DNA from: Karstenula rhodostoma CBS 690.94
Taxonomy: Eukaryota > Ascomycota > Dothideomycetes > Pleosporales > Didymosphaeriaceae
Direction: 5' to 3'
DNA: 64,000 nt
NCBI GenBank assembly: GCA_010093485.1
Contig: MU001501.1
Span: forward strand, 1,195,052 to 1,259,051
In this document: in pieces, positions 47,806-59,980 of the stretch
Layout: each line of letters begins with the position of its first letter
Position numbering within the stretch: the first letter of the stretch is position 1
The notes under the pieces: model-generated
Seen by the model: only the letters and a program-made list of their open reading frames with translations
Databases searched by the model: none
What the model was told of the DNA's origin: nothing
Position numbers and translations under genes: made by a program

Positions 47806-50800
47806 AAAGGATTGCTGTCATTTTTCTCTCTTTCGGTTATAGAGTTTTCGTTTCCACATTCGATCCGGAAGTGCTCTTGGATCTTTGGGCAGCATACGAC
47901 ATTGGGTCGACCGGAGTTTGATTGGCGTTCAGCGAGCGGGTGGTGTTGTTTGGTTGATGCCACACATATTGGCTTCGGAGGGGAGGCTGCTTCGTGCCTC
48001 TGCGACCTGGTGGGGGAGCCCTTCGGTAATGTATAGTTCAGCATGTTAATAACCATCGACGTATATCTTCACTGGTGCCTCCTCTTGCCTGTGCTTGTCC
48101 AACATCGTCCTCCAGCCTCACCCTGCTGCACTCGTACGTTGCTACCGCTCGTCTGTTCAATGGAACCTCTTTCCGTTGCTCGTATCTCAATCCCTCACGC
48201 GTCGTGATTGCCGAAAGCATCCCATACCAACAAGTTCCTGCCTGCTTCCATCCCCGCACTGTAACGTTCTTTCCCTATTCTCATCCAAATCCATCTCTTT
48301 CCAAGCTCCTTCCAAAGAGCGAGTCCCAGTCCTATGCTCTTGTATATTTCGTCCTTCGGTAATTGCCCTTCGGGAATGTACGTTGCGTTTCAAGGTGCGG
48401 TAGCGTGGGTGTAACGGCGAAATTAGTAGTCTTGAGGCGTTTACGGGCGACAGCGGGGTCCGGTGTCTAACCGCGGGTCGGGTAGGTGGTGTAGTCGGGC
48501 AGCGGGTAAGTAATCGGGATGTATGTTGATGGCGGTGGTGGTGATGGCGACGTGGTGGATGGTCGAAGGCGATGAAGCTGAGGCAATACCGTACCCATCC
48601 CCATCATCAACACCCGTGTAACGAGCAAGCTGGCAGCGCGACCGTTCAAGTACATTCCCTTCCCATCGGAAATTGCACCGGCAACACGGACGGCGTGGCA
48701 GCATACTCGTGGTCTGGGTGCGCGGCTGTTTTACCTTGTACTGTAGGCGCCCGGCCTAGACTTTGCGGGGAGAGGTGCCTAGGGGTGCACCTTACGTATG
48801 GGCGTACCCCGGACCCAGAGAGCGGGTTTGGAGATGCGTCTTCGCACGTATGCACGTCGTTGTGGGTTTGGGAAATGTCCGTCCCGGCGCTTGGGGGGAG
48901 GGGGCGGACGCCCGGGTATGCAATGTATACTCGAAAGGAAGGCATGGCGAGCGAGATAACAGGCAGGGTGATATAATTGCGCGTCAGGCGTGGCTGAGGT
49001 ATCGACTATAGCTTCCGCACGTTGTGATTAAACCAGATAGTTTTAGAGATAAAATGGAATTCTCCCAGTGATGTATATTCACTTCATTATGTTGTTACGC
49101 ATGACGAGGAGGCTTTGTGACTACCATTCAACGTATTGACGTGGTCACACCACAACGCCATTCTACGTAACATCATACCTACCCGAAGGAGTACGTTTAG
49201 ACGAGCTTACGCGGACCTTGTGGTCTACTGTATACTTAGTTACAGCGTACCAGTATACAGGAAGTAAGAGATCGACAAAGGAATGCGATGGTGTGGATCC
49301 GAACACCAGGTTTAGGTCTGTCCACGACAGAATTGTCCCCTGTGAGTACCCGAAGCGAGAGTCCGGAACGTTGTTTTTTATCTCCCCGCGGCAAGAGGAC
49401 AGCTTTGTGCATGAGATGTGACACCCTGGTGAGGTTGCTTGTTGCTGCATCCTGTGCAGGCCGTTGCAGGTGAGCTACTGCGGCCTGAAAACCACACAGA
49501 CATCGGTTATGCATAATAGCTACCCTCGCTACAAACTCTGTCCCTATAGGCATTGAGATGCCAGTCGGAGATCACACATACAAAGCTCTAGTTACATACG
49601 AGGGTTGACGAGGGTTGACATACGTATACCGTATCAGCACAGGTTCCTGGTATGGGAAGCGGTAAGTCGGAGGTTATGAGCGCCGTTGGTGCACAGTCCG
49701 TTGTTTTAAGTACTGTACGCGGTGCTTTAGGGTACAGTTGGTACAAAAAAGGGAATTCGTGCATCATGGTGCAGCGTGCGCCCTAGACCAGTCGGGAAAA
49801 GCACCGCAACTCCATCATTTCGTGTCGAACTCGAGTATGATCGACGTGACCTGTTGCATGGAGGTTCTCCTGCACCTCCGCCACCTCGTTACCGTGCAGC
49901 TTTTCTAAGCGAGATTCCTTTTCTTTCCGGTCGTGACGTGTGTCTCCTGCAAGGCTACTTCTCCGTCTCACCAGTCTCTTTGTTTCTCCAAAGTTTACTA
50001 CGCTTGCTAGAGTAGGTCCCGATGCATTTGCCATGTCAAAGAGCCCGTTGTTGTGAAACACTCACTGCGACTCGGTCCCGATGGCAAGTCGCATAACCGG
50101 TATCTAGCCTGGGGCTACGGACAATGAGGGGAGAAGCGGACACGAATACCACCATCTCTGGGCGTGTCGTTGTAACTAAGCAAGTTATGGCCTAAAGGCA
50201 TGCTTGGGTGTCGATCAATGTGAGGAAGTGTGGAAGATCCGGATTGTTCTAAAGCCACCCGTCATAGCAACATAAGCACGCATGTCAATCACTGACGTAT
50301 TATTTTACGATGAAAAGCCTCGGATGCAGTTGGCCGATCTCGCTCAACTCTCCTTGTTTTTCGTATGCCATACACTGAGGAAGAGATCCTCTTGCCAGTC
50401 CTGGTACGGTTTTACCCCAATGAGAGTTCTTGGGGTCAGTCATATGGACCGCTTTGTTGATCCAGAGCAGACTGTTCAGCCACCCTGTCTCCTCCCTTCA
50501 TCGTTTACCCAGATTTCTCAAAGTTTCAGTACGACCAAAAGCGAAATGCAGGACTTCTCACGCTTCGCAGAGATGGCCCGGAGGGAGAAACAAGGTGCAC
50601 TTGCCTACACTGCCCCTACAAAGAGCGCGTGAGTCCGCTAGACAGTCCGGAAATTGGGGTTCGTTCTGTCATCTCCTTTTTGGATTGCGAATACTTTCCA
50701 GCGGGCGGAGAAATCCTTTCGGATAGGTTCCCTCGTACCTTGAACGCCGAGGTTGAGCTAGGCTAACCGTCGATCAAAAGACCAGACACACAGAGAGCTC

Positions 50801-52118
50801 TATATGAATTCTACTGCAGCTTCAATCAATAATCATCTTCATCTCGAGCTCCCATCAGCCAACCGCCCTCTCGCTTAGGACACAAGTCGCGAAGATAACA
50901 TCACGTGGATATAAGTAAGTGAAAGCAATTAGCAATGATGCGTTGTAAACGATCGCTCCTTCTTCAAAAACAGTCTTGCTCACGAGTTACAGCACCCTGC
51001 GCTCCTCGCCACCTCTTTCAATCTGAACAGATGGTGGAATGAAGTTGAGGTCCGATGCGCACGTGCCATCTCCGGCGCTATGGAGGTGGAAGTGCGGAGC
51101 CGAAGGGGTACGAACGCCCCGAAGCGACCGCAACACCTCCTTTCACCGGGCAGTCAAACAGCCGGCTGTTTGTGATACTCGGAGTTGCGATGATGAGCAC
51201 CAGTGTTGCAGAAAATTACGATGGTAGTGGGAGCCATTACACATTGTGGTGTGCAGCATGGCCTGGAGGGGGAACCAGGAGACCGGCGTACGCTTGTACG
51301 TATTGGGATGAGGCACGTGACCGATTCGATTCCAAGGTTCTCCCATCGTGCTGCCCGCCACACGATGGACATGCAAACGGAGCATGCCATTACTTCCGAC
51401 CGCATTCACACCGTTCGCTGATGAGCTGCAGCCATGCGAAAGGACAGATAGCTAGATCGCAATTGGCTAGCGCCGCTACCGCTGCTTCGGATAACCTGGG
51501 GACCATTGTTTTCATCTCAGTCCAGACCACAGCCATTGCAACAAATATTTCACGTTAACGCGCGAACGCAGAGACGGTTCATTCCCATGATTGCTGTTGT
51601 CATCGTGAAGGCTGGTTTTGCCAAAAATCACATTCGCTGACTGCGTCGTTTCCTCAACATGGACGCCTCAGGTCTTCGGCCCCGCACAAGTCCGAAAAAG
51701 TCCTCCACTGCCTGCTCTGAGTCGATGCCTGAGACAGGCGCCGCTGGCTCTCCTACGGGAGCTAACGATTCCGAATCGGGAGTGCGCGCGAGAATGCTCG
51801 TTCGGGGCTTAGCATGGTCGGAAGGGCAGCTTGTCCCGACCTGTTGCCGTCACGGAGAATGTCAAGGGAAAGTTTGTATGGAGGACTGTAGGGCCGTATG
51901 GGGCGAAGCAGGAGAAAACAGTCGGACAAGCTATTGTCTGAACCCAGCTATCCGCTGCGGTACCGAAGCTGAACGGAGTATTTATGTGAACCACTTCTGG
52001 ATCGTTCTCAATCATCAACTCATCAACCACTACACTTTCCTCAATAGCTACTCCAACAGCAAACGCTCTTCCACGAACACCTATTTCTCAATCCTCAACT
52101 TCCACCTCACAAATCACA
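47806..52118. other. 4.3-kb gene-free interval between CMR1 and the reductase gene
   Basis: It contains the CMR1 3' end and, at its right end, the reductase promoter and leader (CA/CT-rich just before 52119). Open frames in between are short, overlap on both strands and show no family resemblance. A 10-bp direct duplication (GAGGGTTGAC) occurs at 49600-49619. Confidence 0.5.
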
Positions 52119-53041
52119 ATGGCCAACACTCAGATCCCCAGCTGGAGCCTTGAGGGCAAGGTTGCCGTCGTCACCGGTTCCGGTACGTTCTTTCCTGAGA
52201 TTTGAGCCCAGTCGGAGAAGTTTTAGTAGGCTAACACATCGACAGGTCGTGGTATTGGAAAGGAGATGGCTCTTGAGCTCGCTCGCCGCGGTTGCAGCGT
52301 CGCTGTCAACTATGCCAACGCAAAGGAAGCCGCCGAGGATGTTGTCAAGCAGATCGAGGGCATGAAGACCGGCGCTAAGGCTATCGCCATCAAGGCCAAC
52401 GTGGCCGACGTCAAGCAGACCCAATATCTGATGGACGAGGTCGTTAAGCAGCTCGGCAAGCTCGACATCTGCTGCTCCAACTCCGGTGTTGTCTCTTTCG
52501 GCCACTTCAAGGACGTCGAGGAAGCGGAATACGACCGTGTTATGCAGATCAACACCCGTGGACAGTTCTTCGTCGCCAAGGAGGCCTACAAGAGGATGTC
52601 GGTTGGTGGCAGGATCATCCTTATGGGATCCATCACTGGCCAGGCCAAGGGTGTGCCCAAGCACGCTGTCTACTCCGGCTCCAAGGGTGCTATTGAGACC
52701 TTCACCAGGTGCATGGCTATTGGTACGTTTGCCCACGATGAAAAACCCCCAGATCTATTACTAACCGCTGCACAGATGCCGGCGAGAAGAAGATCACTGT
52801 CAACTGCGTCGCGCCCGGTGGCATCAAGACCGATATGTACCACGCTGTGTGCCGAGAGTACATTCCCAACGGCGAGAACCTCTCCGACGACGAGGTTGAC
52901 GATTTCGCCTCTACCTGGTCACCGGTTGGCCGTGTTGGCCAGCCCCTCGATATCGCCCGCGTTGTCTGCTTCTTGGCATCTCAGGATGGCGACTGGGTGA
53001 ACGGGAAGGTCATCGGTATCGACGGTGCTGCTTGCATGTAG
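52119..53041 (+). CDS. BRN1: 1,3,8-trihydroxynaphthalene reductase (SDR family, Brn1/Thr1)
   Basis: Three exons, 52119-52182, 52246-52722 and 52776-53041, give 268 aa. Introns are 63 and 53 bp, both with GTACGT donors. It is a classical short-chain dehydrogenase: the NADPH motif T19-G-S-G-R-G-I-G26 (split by intron 1), the SNSGVVSFG strand, catalytic Ser150 and Y164-x3-K168, then VNCVAPGGIKTDM. Length and sequence match melanin T3HN reductases (Brn1, Thr1, Brm2), which convert 1,3,8-trihydroxynaphthalene to vermelone and can also reduce tetrahydroxynaphthalene to scytalone. The C-terminal residue is Met, which I recall as typical of trihydroxy- rather than tetrahydroxynaphthalene reductases (Ile). 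This enzyme is the target of tricyclazole. Confidence 0.94.
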
Positions 53042-54888
53042 AGGGTTAATGATAAAGTCGTGCAGCATTTGTATCAATTATCTGGCGTTATCACATAGCA
53101 AGTAGAATTTCATCAACGGTTTAATTATTATCATCATGATCTTACTGGCGTGATTAAGCAATCTGACTGCGCCTGTGCGCCTTGATGCCTCCACTGCAGC
53201 CTACTATGCGCCGCATAACATCTTCACTTGCGCTTATAAAGATATAATATTACGTTTGCGATGTGCAGACGCTTGTTGTTATGGTGCATGTCGATGGCTA
53301 TACAGACCACTCGAGGGCTTTGAGAACCTTGATGAGCTAGTCTCCCGAACCTGCTGGGAGACTGTAGGCCAGCTGACTTAAGATCCTCGGTGGGGTCAAA
53401 CTGGAAATGGGGGCTTGACGAGCGGACGTAAGCAAAAATTGGTGAACCACGAATTGGTGAACGTAAACACGTATCTGCATTGCATCTCCACACCCTCCCC
53501 AGTGCCCGGCTCTTAGGGTTACTTAGCACAACCATTCCGAAGGCACGGGGCACGATGAGGCGATTATGCGTATCCAAAGGCCTACTTAGTATATTCGCAT
53601 GATAATTCTTTTGGAGTATCTACTGGAGAAGACTGGAGTTGGTGTTGTCGGAGCTATGACATGGAAACAGCGTGGCAGCGCTGCGACACATATACCTGTC
53701 CCAACAAGAAAAAGCGATCGTGTCAACAGTCCTGAGGTTTATGGCGAGCCGCCAAGCCTTGCTTGCTTACCTAACCTTGTTTATCATCCACTCACAACGC
53801 TTCCTTTTGTATCACTTTTGGACGGCAGTCCATGTCCATGTCCATATTTGTCTATCACTTTACGGGTCACTACTTTGTAGTTCGAGTCAACAATCAGAAA
53901 ACCATGACATGGAAACATGCTGTTTTTAGTGCCGGGCTAACTAATCCAGACTTAGCGTGAAGCACCGTCGAAGTGGTGTTCCTCGGTCGATCGTTGCGAA
54001 ACATCTCCCAAACATTTCCGTCGTTTTACCACACTAAAGCCCTGCTCAATCGAGAACGTTATTCATTCGTTGATGAGAGGTAACTTTAGGATGAAAGCTA
54101 ACGCCCTCTGACCCTGATATTCGACAGCGACCAGATGTATTCCTTGGGATCGAAGCCCTCCTTATATGTGCAGAACGCAAACCATTAGGCATCGGACTTA
54201 TCCCGTTCGAAGCGTGTCTGATTCTTCCTCACTTCTGATGACTGCATAAATCAGTCAAACAACAGTCCGACCACACAACGCCTAAGGACAATTTGTCGCC
54301 ATGTGCTTCACAATGCTCGTGCATGTCGGAACCATGAGATCGAGACCATTATCCCCTCATATGAATGGTTGAACCACTCATGATGTGTGCAAGGAGTTTC
54401 ACTAGCTCTACATTCGTCTCGTGGTGGATCTACAGACAAGCTTTGCGCCTCAGAAGTTTTAAACCAAACACCCAGGTCCGCATGAAACGGACACCAGGCA
54501 CATCAGATACCTTGCCAAGTCGGACTAGTAGCAACCGACAAGAAATTCCCAAGAATTGCAGTTTCTATCACCTGTCTGCGACGGAAGACTTGCGATGCGG
54601 CTGAGAGTTCGGGAATTATGGCCTGGCTCAGGAGTTCGTCTCGTCTCTCCCGCATCGAACATGACACTGGGACTGCGTCCCACGGAAGTAGCCTACGCCG
54701 GTGGATCGATGCGTATCATCTTCTTGCGCTTATATTTGAACTGTCGGCATGGTATGCAAACGATACTGCTCAGCCAGCCTGATTCGCAGCTCCTCGTCGT
54801 TCATTCCTAATTATCATAATTAGAACCTAGCATTTTTTTCTCTTGTATTAATTTCTACACAAACCCCGGAGGTTTCTATTTTCACAAC
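53042..54888. other. 1.8-kb gene-free interval downstream of the reductase gene
   Basis: It should hold the reductase 3' end and the promoter of the secreted-protein gene. An AT-rich stretch with T-runs occurs just before 54889. No coding signal was recognised. Confidence 0.45.
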
Positions 54889-56675
54889 ATGACGTCTGGT
54901 ACTGTCTCCTCCCTTCTCGTCTTGCTGCTCAGCTGCTCGCCGGCGCTAGCGCAGCAGCAGGCACAGTTTAACCAAGTACTTAATATTGGTGGCGATGCGA
55001 GTTCCCTTATCCGTTCACTTGGTACAAGACAGCATGCTTACAGCTCTAGATGTCACTTAATTCTTTCCAATTCCAGGATGGATCGAGGGTGGAAACGTTC
55101 TCGCAAAAGCAGCAACAGCTAATTGTTAATCAACAAACGCCTTCCATCTCTGCCAACCAGGTCACCGGCTCCACCGGCAACCCCTTTGTGGCCCTCCAAC
55201 AGTCATCTATGGTCATCAGCACGAATGGCGCTACGGACCTTGTCGGTGGACAAATCGAGATGGCCATGCCTGTGGCAGCGCTTCAACAGGCGCAGATCGA
55301 CCCCGGCAACACATACGTTGCGATGCTTTCGCCAGATAGGCAAACCTGGATGATACAGGAGGCAATCAGGAGCATCAACAGCACCGACATGACTGTACGC
55401 ATGATCAAGCTCCAGAACATTGATGGCGAGTACATGATGTTGGGTCGTCAGACGGGGGGCACTGAGGCCCAGCTCACCCCCTTTGGCAGCACCCAAGCCT
55501 CTCAGGTCACCGTCACAGGCACTGGACTGCAGGAGAACGAGTTCCAGGATGGCTTCCGCATGTCTATCAAGGCCACCCAGCCCATGACCATGAATGTCGA
55601 CGTTAAGAAAGGCATCGACAGCAGCATGCTTACTGCTCTTCAAGGCCAGGCTTCAGTCAGTGAGTACAATCCACTCCTTCAACCGAAACCCGATGCTGAT
55701 TCCGCCGTCTAGACGACTACCGCTACTCCGTCACCACCAATCTTGCTGGCGTGCAATCCAACCTGAACCAGCAAGTCACCGTCATCCAGATGCCCCGTAA
55801 GTCATTATATACCTTCGAGTATCCAAATTCAGGCTAATATTGCCAAAGTCAACGCACAGCGCATCCAGACCATGATGAAAGCGGCTGGTGTCCAGCCCGG
55901 CGGCCAGGTCTCTCTTGGTGTCGCGCAACGCAAAGTTCTCGGAAACCCCGGTGGTGCCACCAACCTTGGGTCGGCTTCTCAGCCCGCGCTTCAAAAACGC
56001 GGTCGTGATGCTTTCAGGTCTGCTCTCGCTCGCCGACAAACCGATGCCACCGTTGGTCAGACCGGCCAGACCGGACAAACTCAGCAGGGTCAGACAAGTC
56101 AGACTCAGGCTGGCCAAACTCAGGTCGATCCAACCACTGGACAGCCAACCCAGCAAGGTACCGGACAGGTCGATCCCACCACTGGACAGCCAATTCAGCA
56201 AGGTACCGGACAGACTGGACAGACTCAGCAAGGTACTGGACAGCAGCAGGGCACTCCCACAAACGGGAACAACCCCGTTGCCACCCAGCTCCTCCTCGAA
56301 CCCACCTTCACCCCAGTTCAGGCCAACCTCGTCCTCGACACCGTAAACATGCGCGTTGCCTTCCCAGTCTCTCAACTCGACGGCGAGTACATCCTCACCA
56401 TGCAAACAGGTGGTGGTGGTGGTGGTGGTGGTGCTGCTCCCGCTCCCGCTGCTGAGGCTCCCAAGCCCGAGGCCAACAACGGCACCGCACCCGCCGAGCC
56501 CAAGACGAAGCGCCAGGAAGCTCCCGCAGACACCAACCCCGCCAAGGGCCAGGTCTTCATCACCATGCGCGAGGTAAACCGCATGGTGGAGACGCAGAAG
56601 TGGGGTGGCCAGGCGCCCATCTCCAAGATGATGAGCGAGTACGTCAAGACTAACAACGGCACTACTACCGCTTGA
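54889..56675 (+). CDS. Secreted Gln/Thr/Gly repeat protein of unknown function
   Basis: Four exons, about 54889-54975, 55077-55659, 55713-55796 and 55849-56675, give 526 aa. Residues 1-21 form a clear signal peptide ending SPALA before QQQ. The first half (about 30-250) resembles a folded domain rich in beta-type sequence (DGSRVETFSQKQQQLIVNQQ, VALQQSSMVIS, MIKLQNIDGEYMMLGRQ). The second half holds a Thr/Gly/Gln-rich linker with a duplicated 15-residue unit (QVDPTTGQPTQQGTG). A related beta segment with LDGEYILTMQTG follows, then an eight-Gly run and an Ala/Pro-rich stretch. Dibasic Kex2-like sites (QKRG, ARRQ, TKRQ) fall near 300, 313 and 471. Exon 1 could end elsewhere, but only the GTACTT donor keeps phase. 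I do not recognise the family. Confidence 0.72.
56121..56210 (+). repeat. 45-bp in-frame tandem duplication in the secreted protein gene
   Basis: Units 56121-56165 and 56166-56210 are near identical, with differences at a few third positions plus one Thr/Ile change. A partial third copy (CAGACTGGACAGACTCAGCA onward) extends to about 56240. It encodes QVDPTTGQPxQQGTG. Such minisatellites tend to vary in copy number between strains. Confidence 0.85.
56409..56432 (+). repeat. (GGT)8 microsatellite encoding polyglycine
   Basis: Eight perfect GGT codons within the coding sequence of the secreted protein, followed by an Ala/Pro-rich stretch. Confidence 0.9.
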
Positions 56676-57486
56676 ACAACTTCCACGTAGAGAGGGTTGA
56701 ACCAGCGCTCTAATGTGTTGCGGTTTTGTGGTCTGGCTCGGTTCAACAGGTGTCGGCTAGAAGAGACTTTGGAATGGGGAGGAATCGAGCGAATCGAGAC
56801 GTGGAATTTGTATATAAAGGAAGGAATGCTTGGTTCAATGAAATCGGTGTTTGATGTACCATGTAACATGTTTCCCTCTCTCTGAGGGGTTCGACGGTCG
56901 TTTGATAGAGCCAATGCAATGTCTACTATTTTCCATTTCGCGGTAACGGTGCTACCTAATGTGACTAGTTAAAGCGGGGGCTCACGAAGGTAATCAACAT
57001 GTACGTATCTGTATCGGTTGGACATGATTGACGTGGACTAGTGTCGAGGTTGTCATTGGTGCCCATTCCCCAGCGTGGCTTGGGCTTGGATGTGGTGGAA
57101 GGTACGATGAAGACGGCGATGACGTTGGCGTGGATAGTTGTTTGGATTGGGACGGGGTTTATGGATGCGAGTGCAGTGAGTGTGGGTTAGCGAGCGTGGG
57201 ATGATTCCGCAGCATCGGTACATTGGTAGCTTCGACCGGAAAACAATCACGTGATAATACCCATCCCGAGTGTGTCCTTGCTCTTGGGTGGGTGCTGTGC
57301 TGCGTGCCTGGCTTAGTTTTAACGTGGAATTAGGGCACGTGAGATGGAGGACGGAGCACGGGATGAGAAGCAGGACTGATGATACAACAGACTGGAAAAC
57401 TTGACGAATGCTATTCGTTCGATCCGGGCCGCCATGTTTCTTACATATAGTACATTTATGTACACCCAAAGCTACACTGCATACTC
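56676..57486. other. Convergent intergenic region
   Basis: About 800 bp between the 3' ends of the secreted-protein gene and the mL49 gene. It should hold both transcript ends. No other feature was recognised. Confidence 0.4.
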
Positions 57487-58228
57487 TTACATACCCCTGG
57501 CCCTCAAAAACTCGGTAATCTGCGGTACGTGGTGGCCCTTGACGATAACGTGCTGGGTCAGGCTGTTGATCTTGACATCCTCGTTCTTCTTGTTCAAAAA
57601 CACGCGCAGCTCATCCCTCAGCGCCGATAAATCCCCAGTGATCTTGCGCACCGTTGTCAGGTGCAGATTGCCTCCTCGCTTGTAGTCTGAATAGATGGGG
57701 AGATTTCTCGAAGACGAGCGCGCGACGTGGTACTTTGGCGGAGGCAGTTCCAGTGTAGTCTTCTGGGTTGAAGGCCTGGTGGCTTTCGAAGGTGCTTTGA
57801 AGGTCTTGGGCGCGCCAGACTTGGAATTCAACGCTGCGTCCAATGCATCGCCGACCGCAGACTGTGCGTCATCTGCTGGTCTTGACGCCTTCGGTGATGA
57901 GGATTTGGATCGGTCTGAAGGGAGAGTAGGTTTCGGAGCGGGCGCGGTCGGGTTGTCGGCATCGGTGGCTGCTTCTGCTGCAGCGAGGTCTGCGGCGCGA
58001 GCAGCGTCTTTGGGGGTTGATGGTGCTTCAGGGGAGCTTTTCGGCCATGGCTTGACGGACGACGCAGCGCCAGTCTGTTTGGCAGGCGCTTCTTGGATCT
58101 CTTGTTAGCGCTGGAGGCCTTCCAGGATGTGCGCATGGTCACGTACGGTCAGCGCGCAGTCGTGTTGCGGTCGAGAAGCGGAAGAGCTGCTCGCATGCTG
58201 CTCGCCGGGGCGGCGCCAGTGGCCGCAT
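57487..58228 (-). CDS. IMG2: Mitochondrial large-subunit ribosomal protein mL49 (Img2)
   Basis: Two exons, 58228-58147 and 58100-57487, give 231 aa. The 46-bp intron (GTACGT, branch CTAAC, CAAG) is phase 1. The N-terminus is Arg/Ala-rich without acidic residues for about 25 residues, fitting a mitochondrial presequence. A long Ala/Pro/Lys/Ser linker follows. The C-terminal 90 residues carry the mL49/Img2 domain: YHVARSSSRNLPIYSDYKRGGNLHLTTVRKITGDLSALRDEL, then INSLTQHVIVKGHHVPQITEFL. Img2 is a component of the mitochondrial 54S ribosomal subunit and is needed for mitochondrial genome maintenance in yeast. The start ATG is the only one that reads into the conserved domain without a stop. The gene is divergent from eIF3e, 337 bp away. 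Confidence 0.88.
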
Positions 58229-58565
58229 GAGCGGCAGCAGAGGCTGGATCCGGGGCATTACAGCGGGTCAAGTACAGAGAGAGTACAGTGCAAGAGATAG
58301 GAAGAAAGACGAAAGACGAAAGAAGAGGCGCGCGTGCAATGATGCAAGGCCTGCGATGCGTTCCACACGGCCGTCAACCGTCAACACCAAAACTTTAGCG
58401 CGGCAGGGGTGGTCGCTTCCACATTTGATTTTGTCTCCCCCACTACCACGTCGAATTTCCGCCCGCCCGCACCACCCACACCTCACCTCTCGCCTGCACG
58501 CCCCGAACCCGCGCGCCTCTTCGCACACCGTCCCTGCGACACCGACCCGCGAAGAACAGCCCACC
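58229..58565. promoter_or_regulatory. Compact bidirectional promoter (mL49 / eIF3e)
   Basis: 337 bp between two divergent start codons, so both promoters must share this space. The right half is C-rich on the plus strand, and the eIF3e start sits in a near-ideal CCACCATGG context. The pairing links a mitochondrial ribosomal protein with a cytosolic initiation factor, both translation genes. Confidence 0.6.
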
Positions 58566-59980
58566 ATGGCGTCCGCAGCCACCAACGGCGAGTCCGTCGC
58601 CGACAAGTACTCCCTCCTGCCGCAGATGATGCCGCACTTCGACCGCCACCTGCTGTACCCGCTGCTCAACTTCCCCCCGCCCGCCGAGGACGAGGAGCAG
58701 CCCATCGAGAAGCAGAAGGTCCTGTTCGAGCTGCTCAAGCCCACCTACATGACCGGCTACGTCGGCCAGCTAGCACAGAACATCAACAACCTCGACCAGA
58801 TCCCCGACGAGTACCTCCAGAAGCAAGAACAGGAGAAGAAGCGCCTGGCAGAGCTGGAGGAGTCGACCGTCAAGATCATGGAGCTCCTGACCGACGAGGC
58901 CGTGCTCAACGGCCTGCGCAGCGACAAGCAGCAGAACTTGGCCTTCCTGGAGAAGGAGCACGGCGTCACCGTGCCCATGGTGGAGCAGCTCTACGAGGAG
59001 GCACAGTTCAAGTACGGCTGCGGTCTGTACGGCGATGCCGCTGACATACTCACGCGTTACCGTATCCTGGTATGATTGATTCTCGTCTCGTGTGGTTGCG
59101 CGGGTGCTGATGTGCGGCTAGACCACCGACAACGACAAAGAGCGCGAGGCCACCTGGGGAAAGCTCGCCTGCGAAATCCTCTCCACCGAGTGGGAGTCCG
59201 CCGTCGCCGAAATGGAGAAGATCAAGGAGCTCATTGACGGCCGCCTCATGACCAACCCGCTTGCCCAGCTGCAGCAGCGCACCTGGTTGATCCACTGGTC
59301 GCTCTTCCCGCTCTTTAACGACGAGCAGGCCCGCGAAAAGATCACAGAGACCTTGTTCCAGCCCGCCTACATCAACACCATCCAGACTAACTGCCCCTGG
59401 GTCCTCCGATATCTCGCCACCTCCGTCATCACCGCGCGAAACGCCGGCCGCAACCAGGGCGCCTACCAGAAGCAGTTGAAGGACCTCATCCGGATAGTAC
59501 GACAGGAGGGCTACGAGTACAGCGACCCCGTCACGGACTTTATCAAGGCGCTATACATCGACTTCGACTTCGAGGAGGCACAGAAGAAGCTCAGCGAGTC
59601 GGAACAGATTCTGGAGAACGACTTCTTCCTGCTGCAGTCTGCCGGGCCCTTCGTCGATGCCGCGAGGCATCTCATCTCCGAGAGCTACTGCAAGATCCAT
59701 CAGAGGATCGACATCAAGTGAGTTTTTTATTTGTAATTTTTGAAGCAGCCGTCTAACGCATCCCAGGGACCTCTCAACTCGCCTCGGCCTTTCGGAAGAC
59801 GAGGGCGAGAAGTGGATCGTCAACCTTATCCGGGACACCCGCGTCGACGCAAAGATCGACTACCAAGCCGGCACAGTCGTCATGAACCACCCGCCGCAAT
59901 CCGTCTACCAGCAAGTCATCGAGCGAACAAAGGGCGGCTTCTTCAGGACCCAGGTCCTCAGCGCGGCCGTTGCGAAATGA
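58566..59980 (+). CDS. INT6: Eukaryotic translation initiation factor 3 subunit E (Int6)
   Basis: Three exons, 58566-59069, 59122-59717 and 59767-59980, give 437 aa. Introns are 52 and 49 bp. The N-terminal eIF3e domain begins with [24 protein letters not shown]. It is followed by a helical repeat ([35 protein letters not shown] and [27 protein letters not shown]). The PCI domain occupies about residues 240-410, ending with [35 protein letters not shown]. The eIF3e subunit belongs to the non-core half of eIF3, is present in filamentous fungi and animals and absent from budding yeast. The strong CCACCATGG start context and compact introns suggest a highly expressed gene. It is convergent with the GH47 gene. 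Confidence 0.93.

Noticed and set aside
49600..49619. Two tandem copies of GAGGGTTGAC
   Set aside because: Only two 10-bp copies; too small to claim a functional repeat array or telomere-like sequence.
51618..51812. Frame starting PKITFADCVV, reminiscent of the scytalone dehydratase N-terminus
   Set aside because: The similarity is limited to a few residues; downstream sequence shows none of the conserved dehydratase motifs in any frame.
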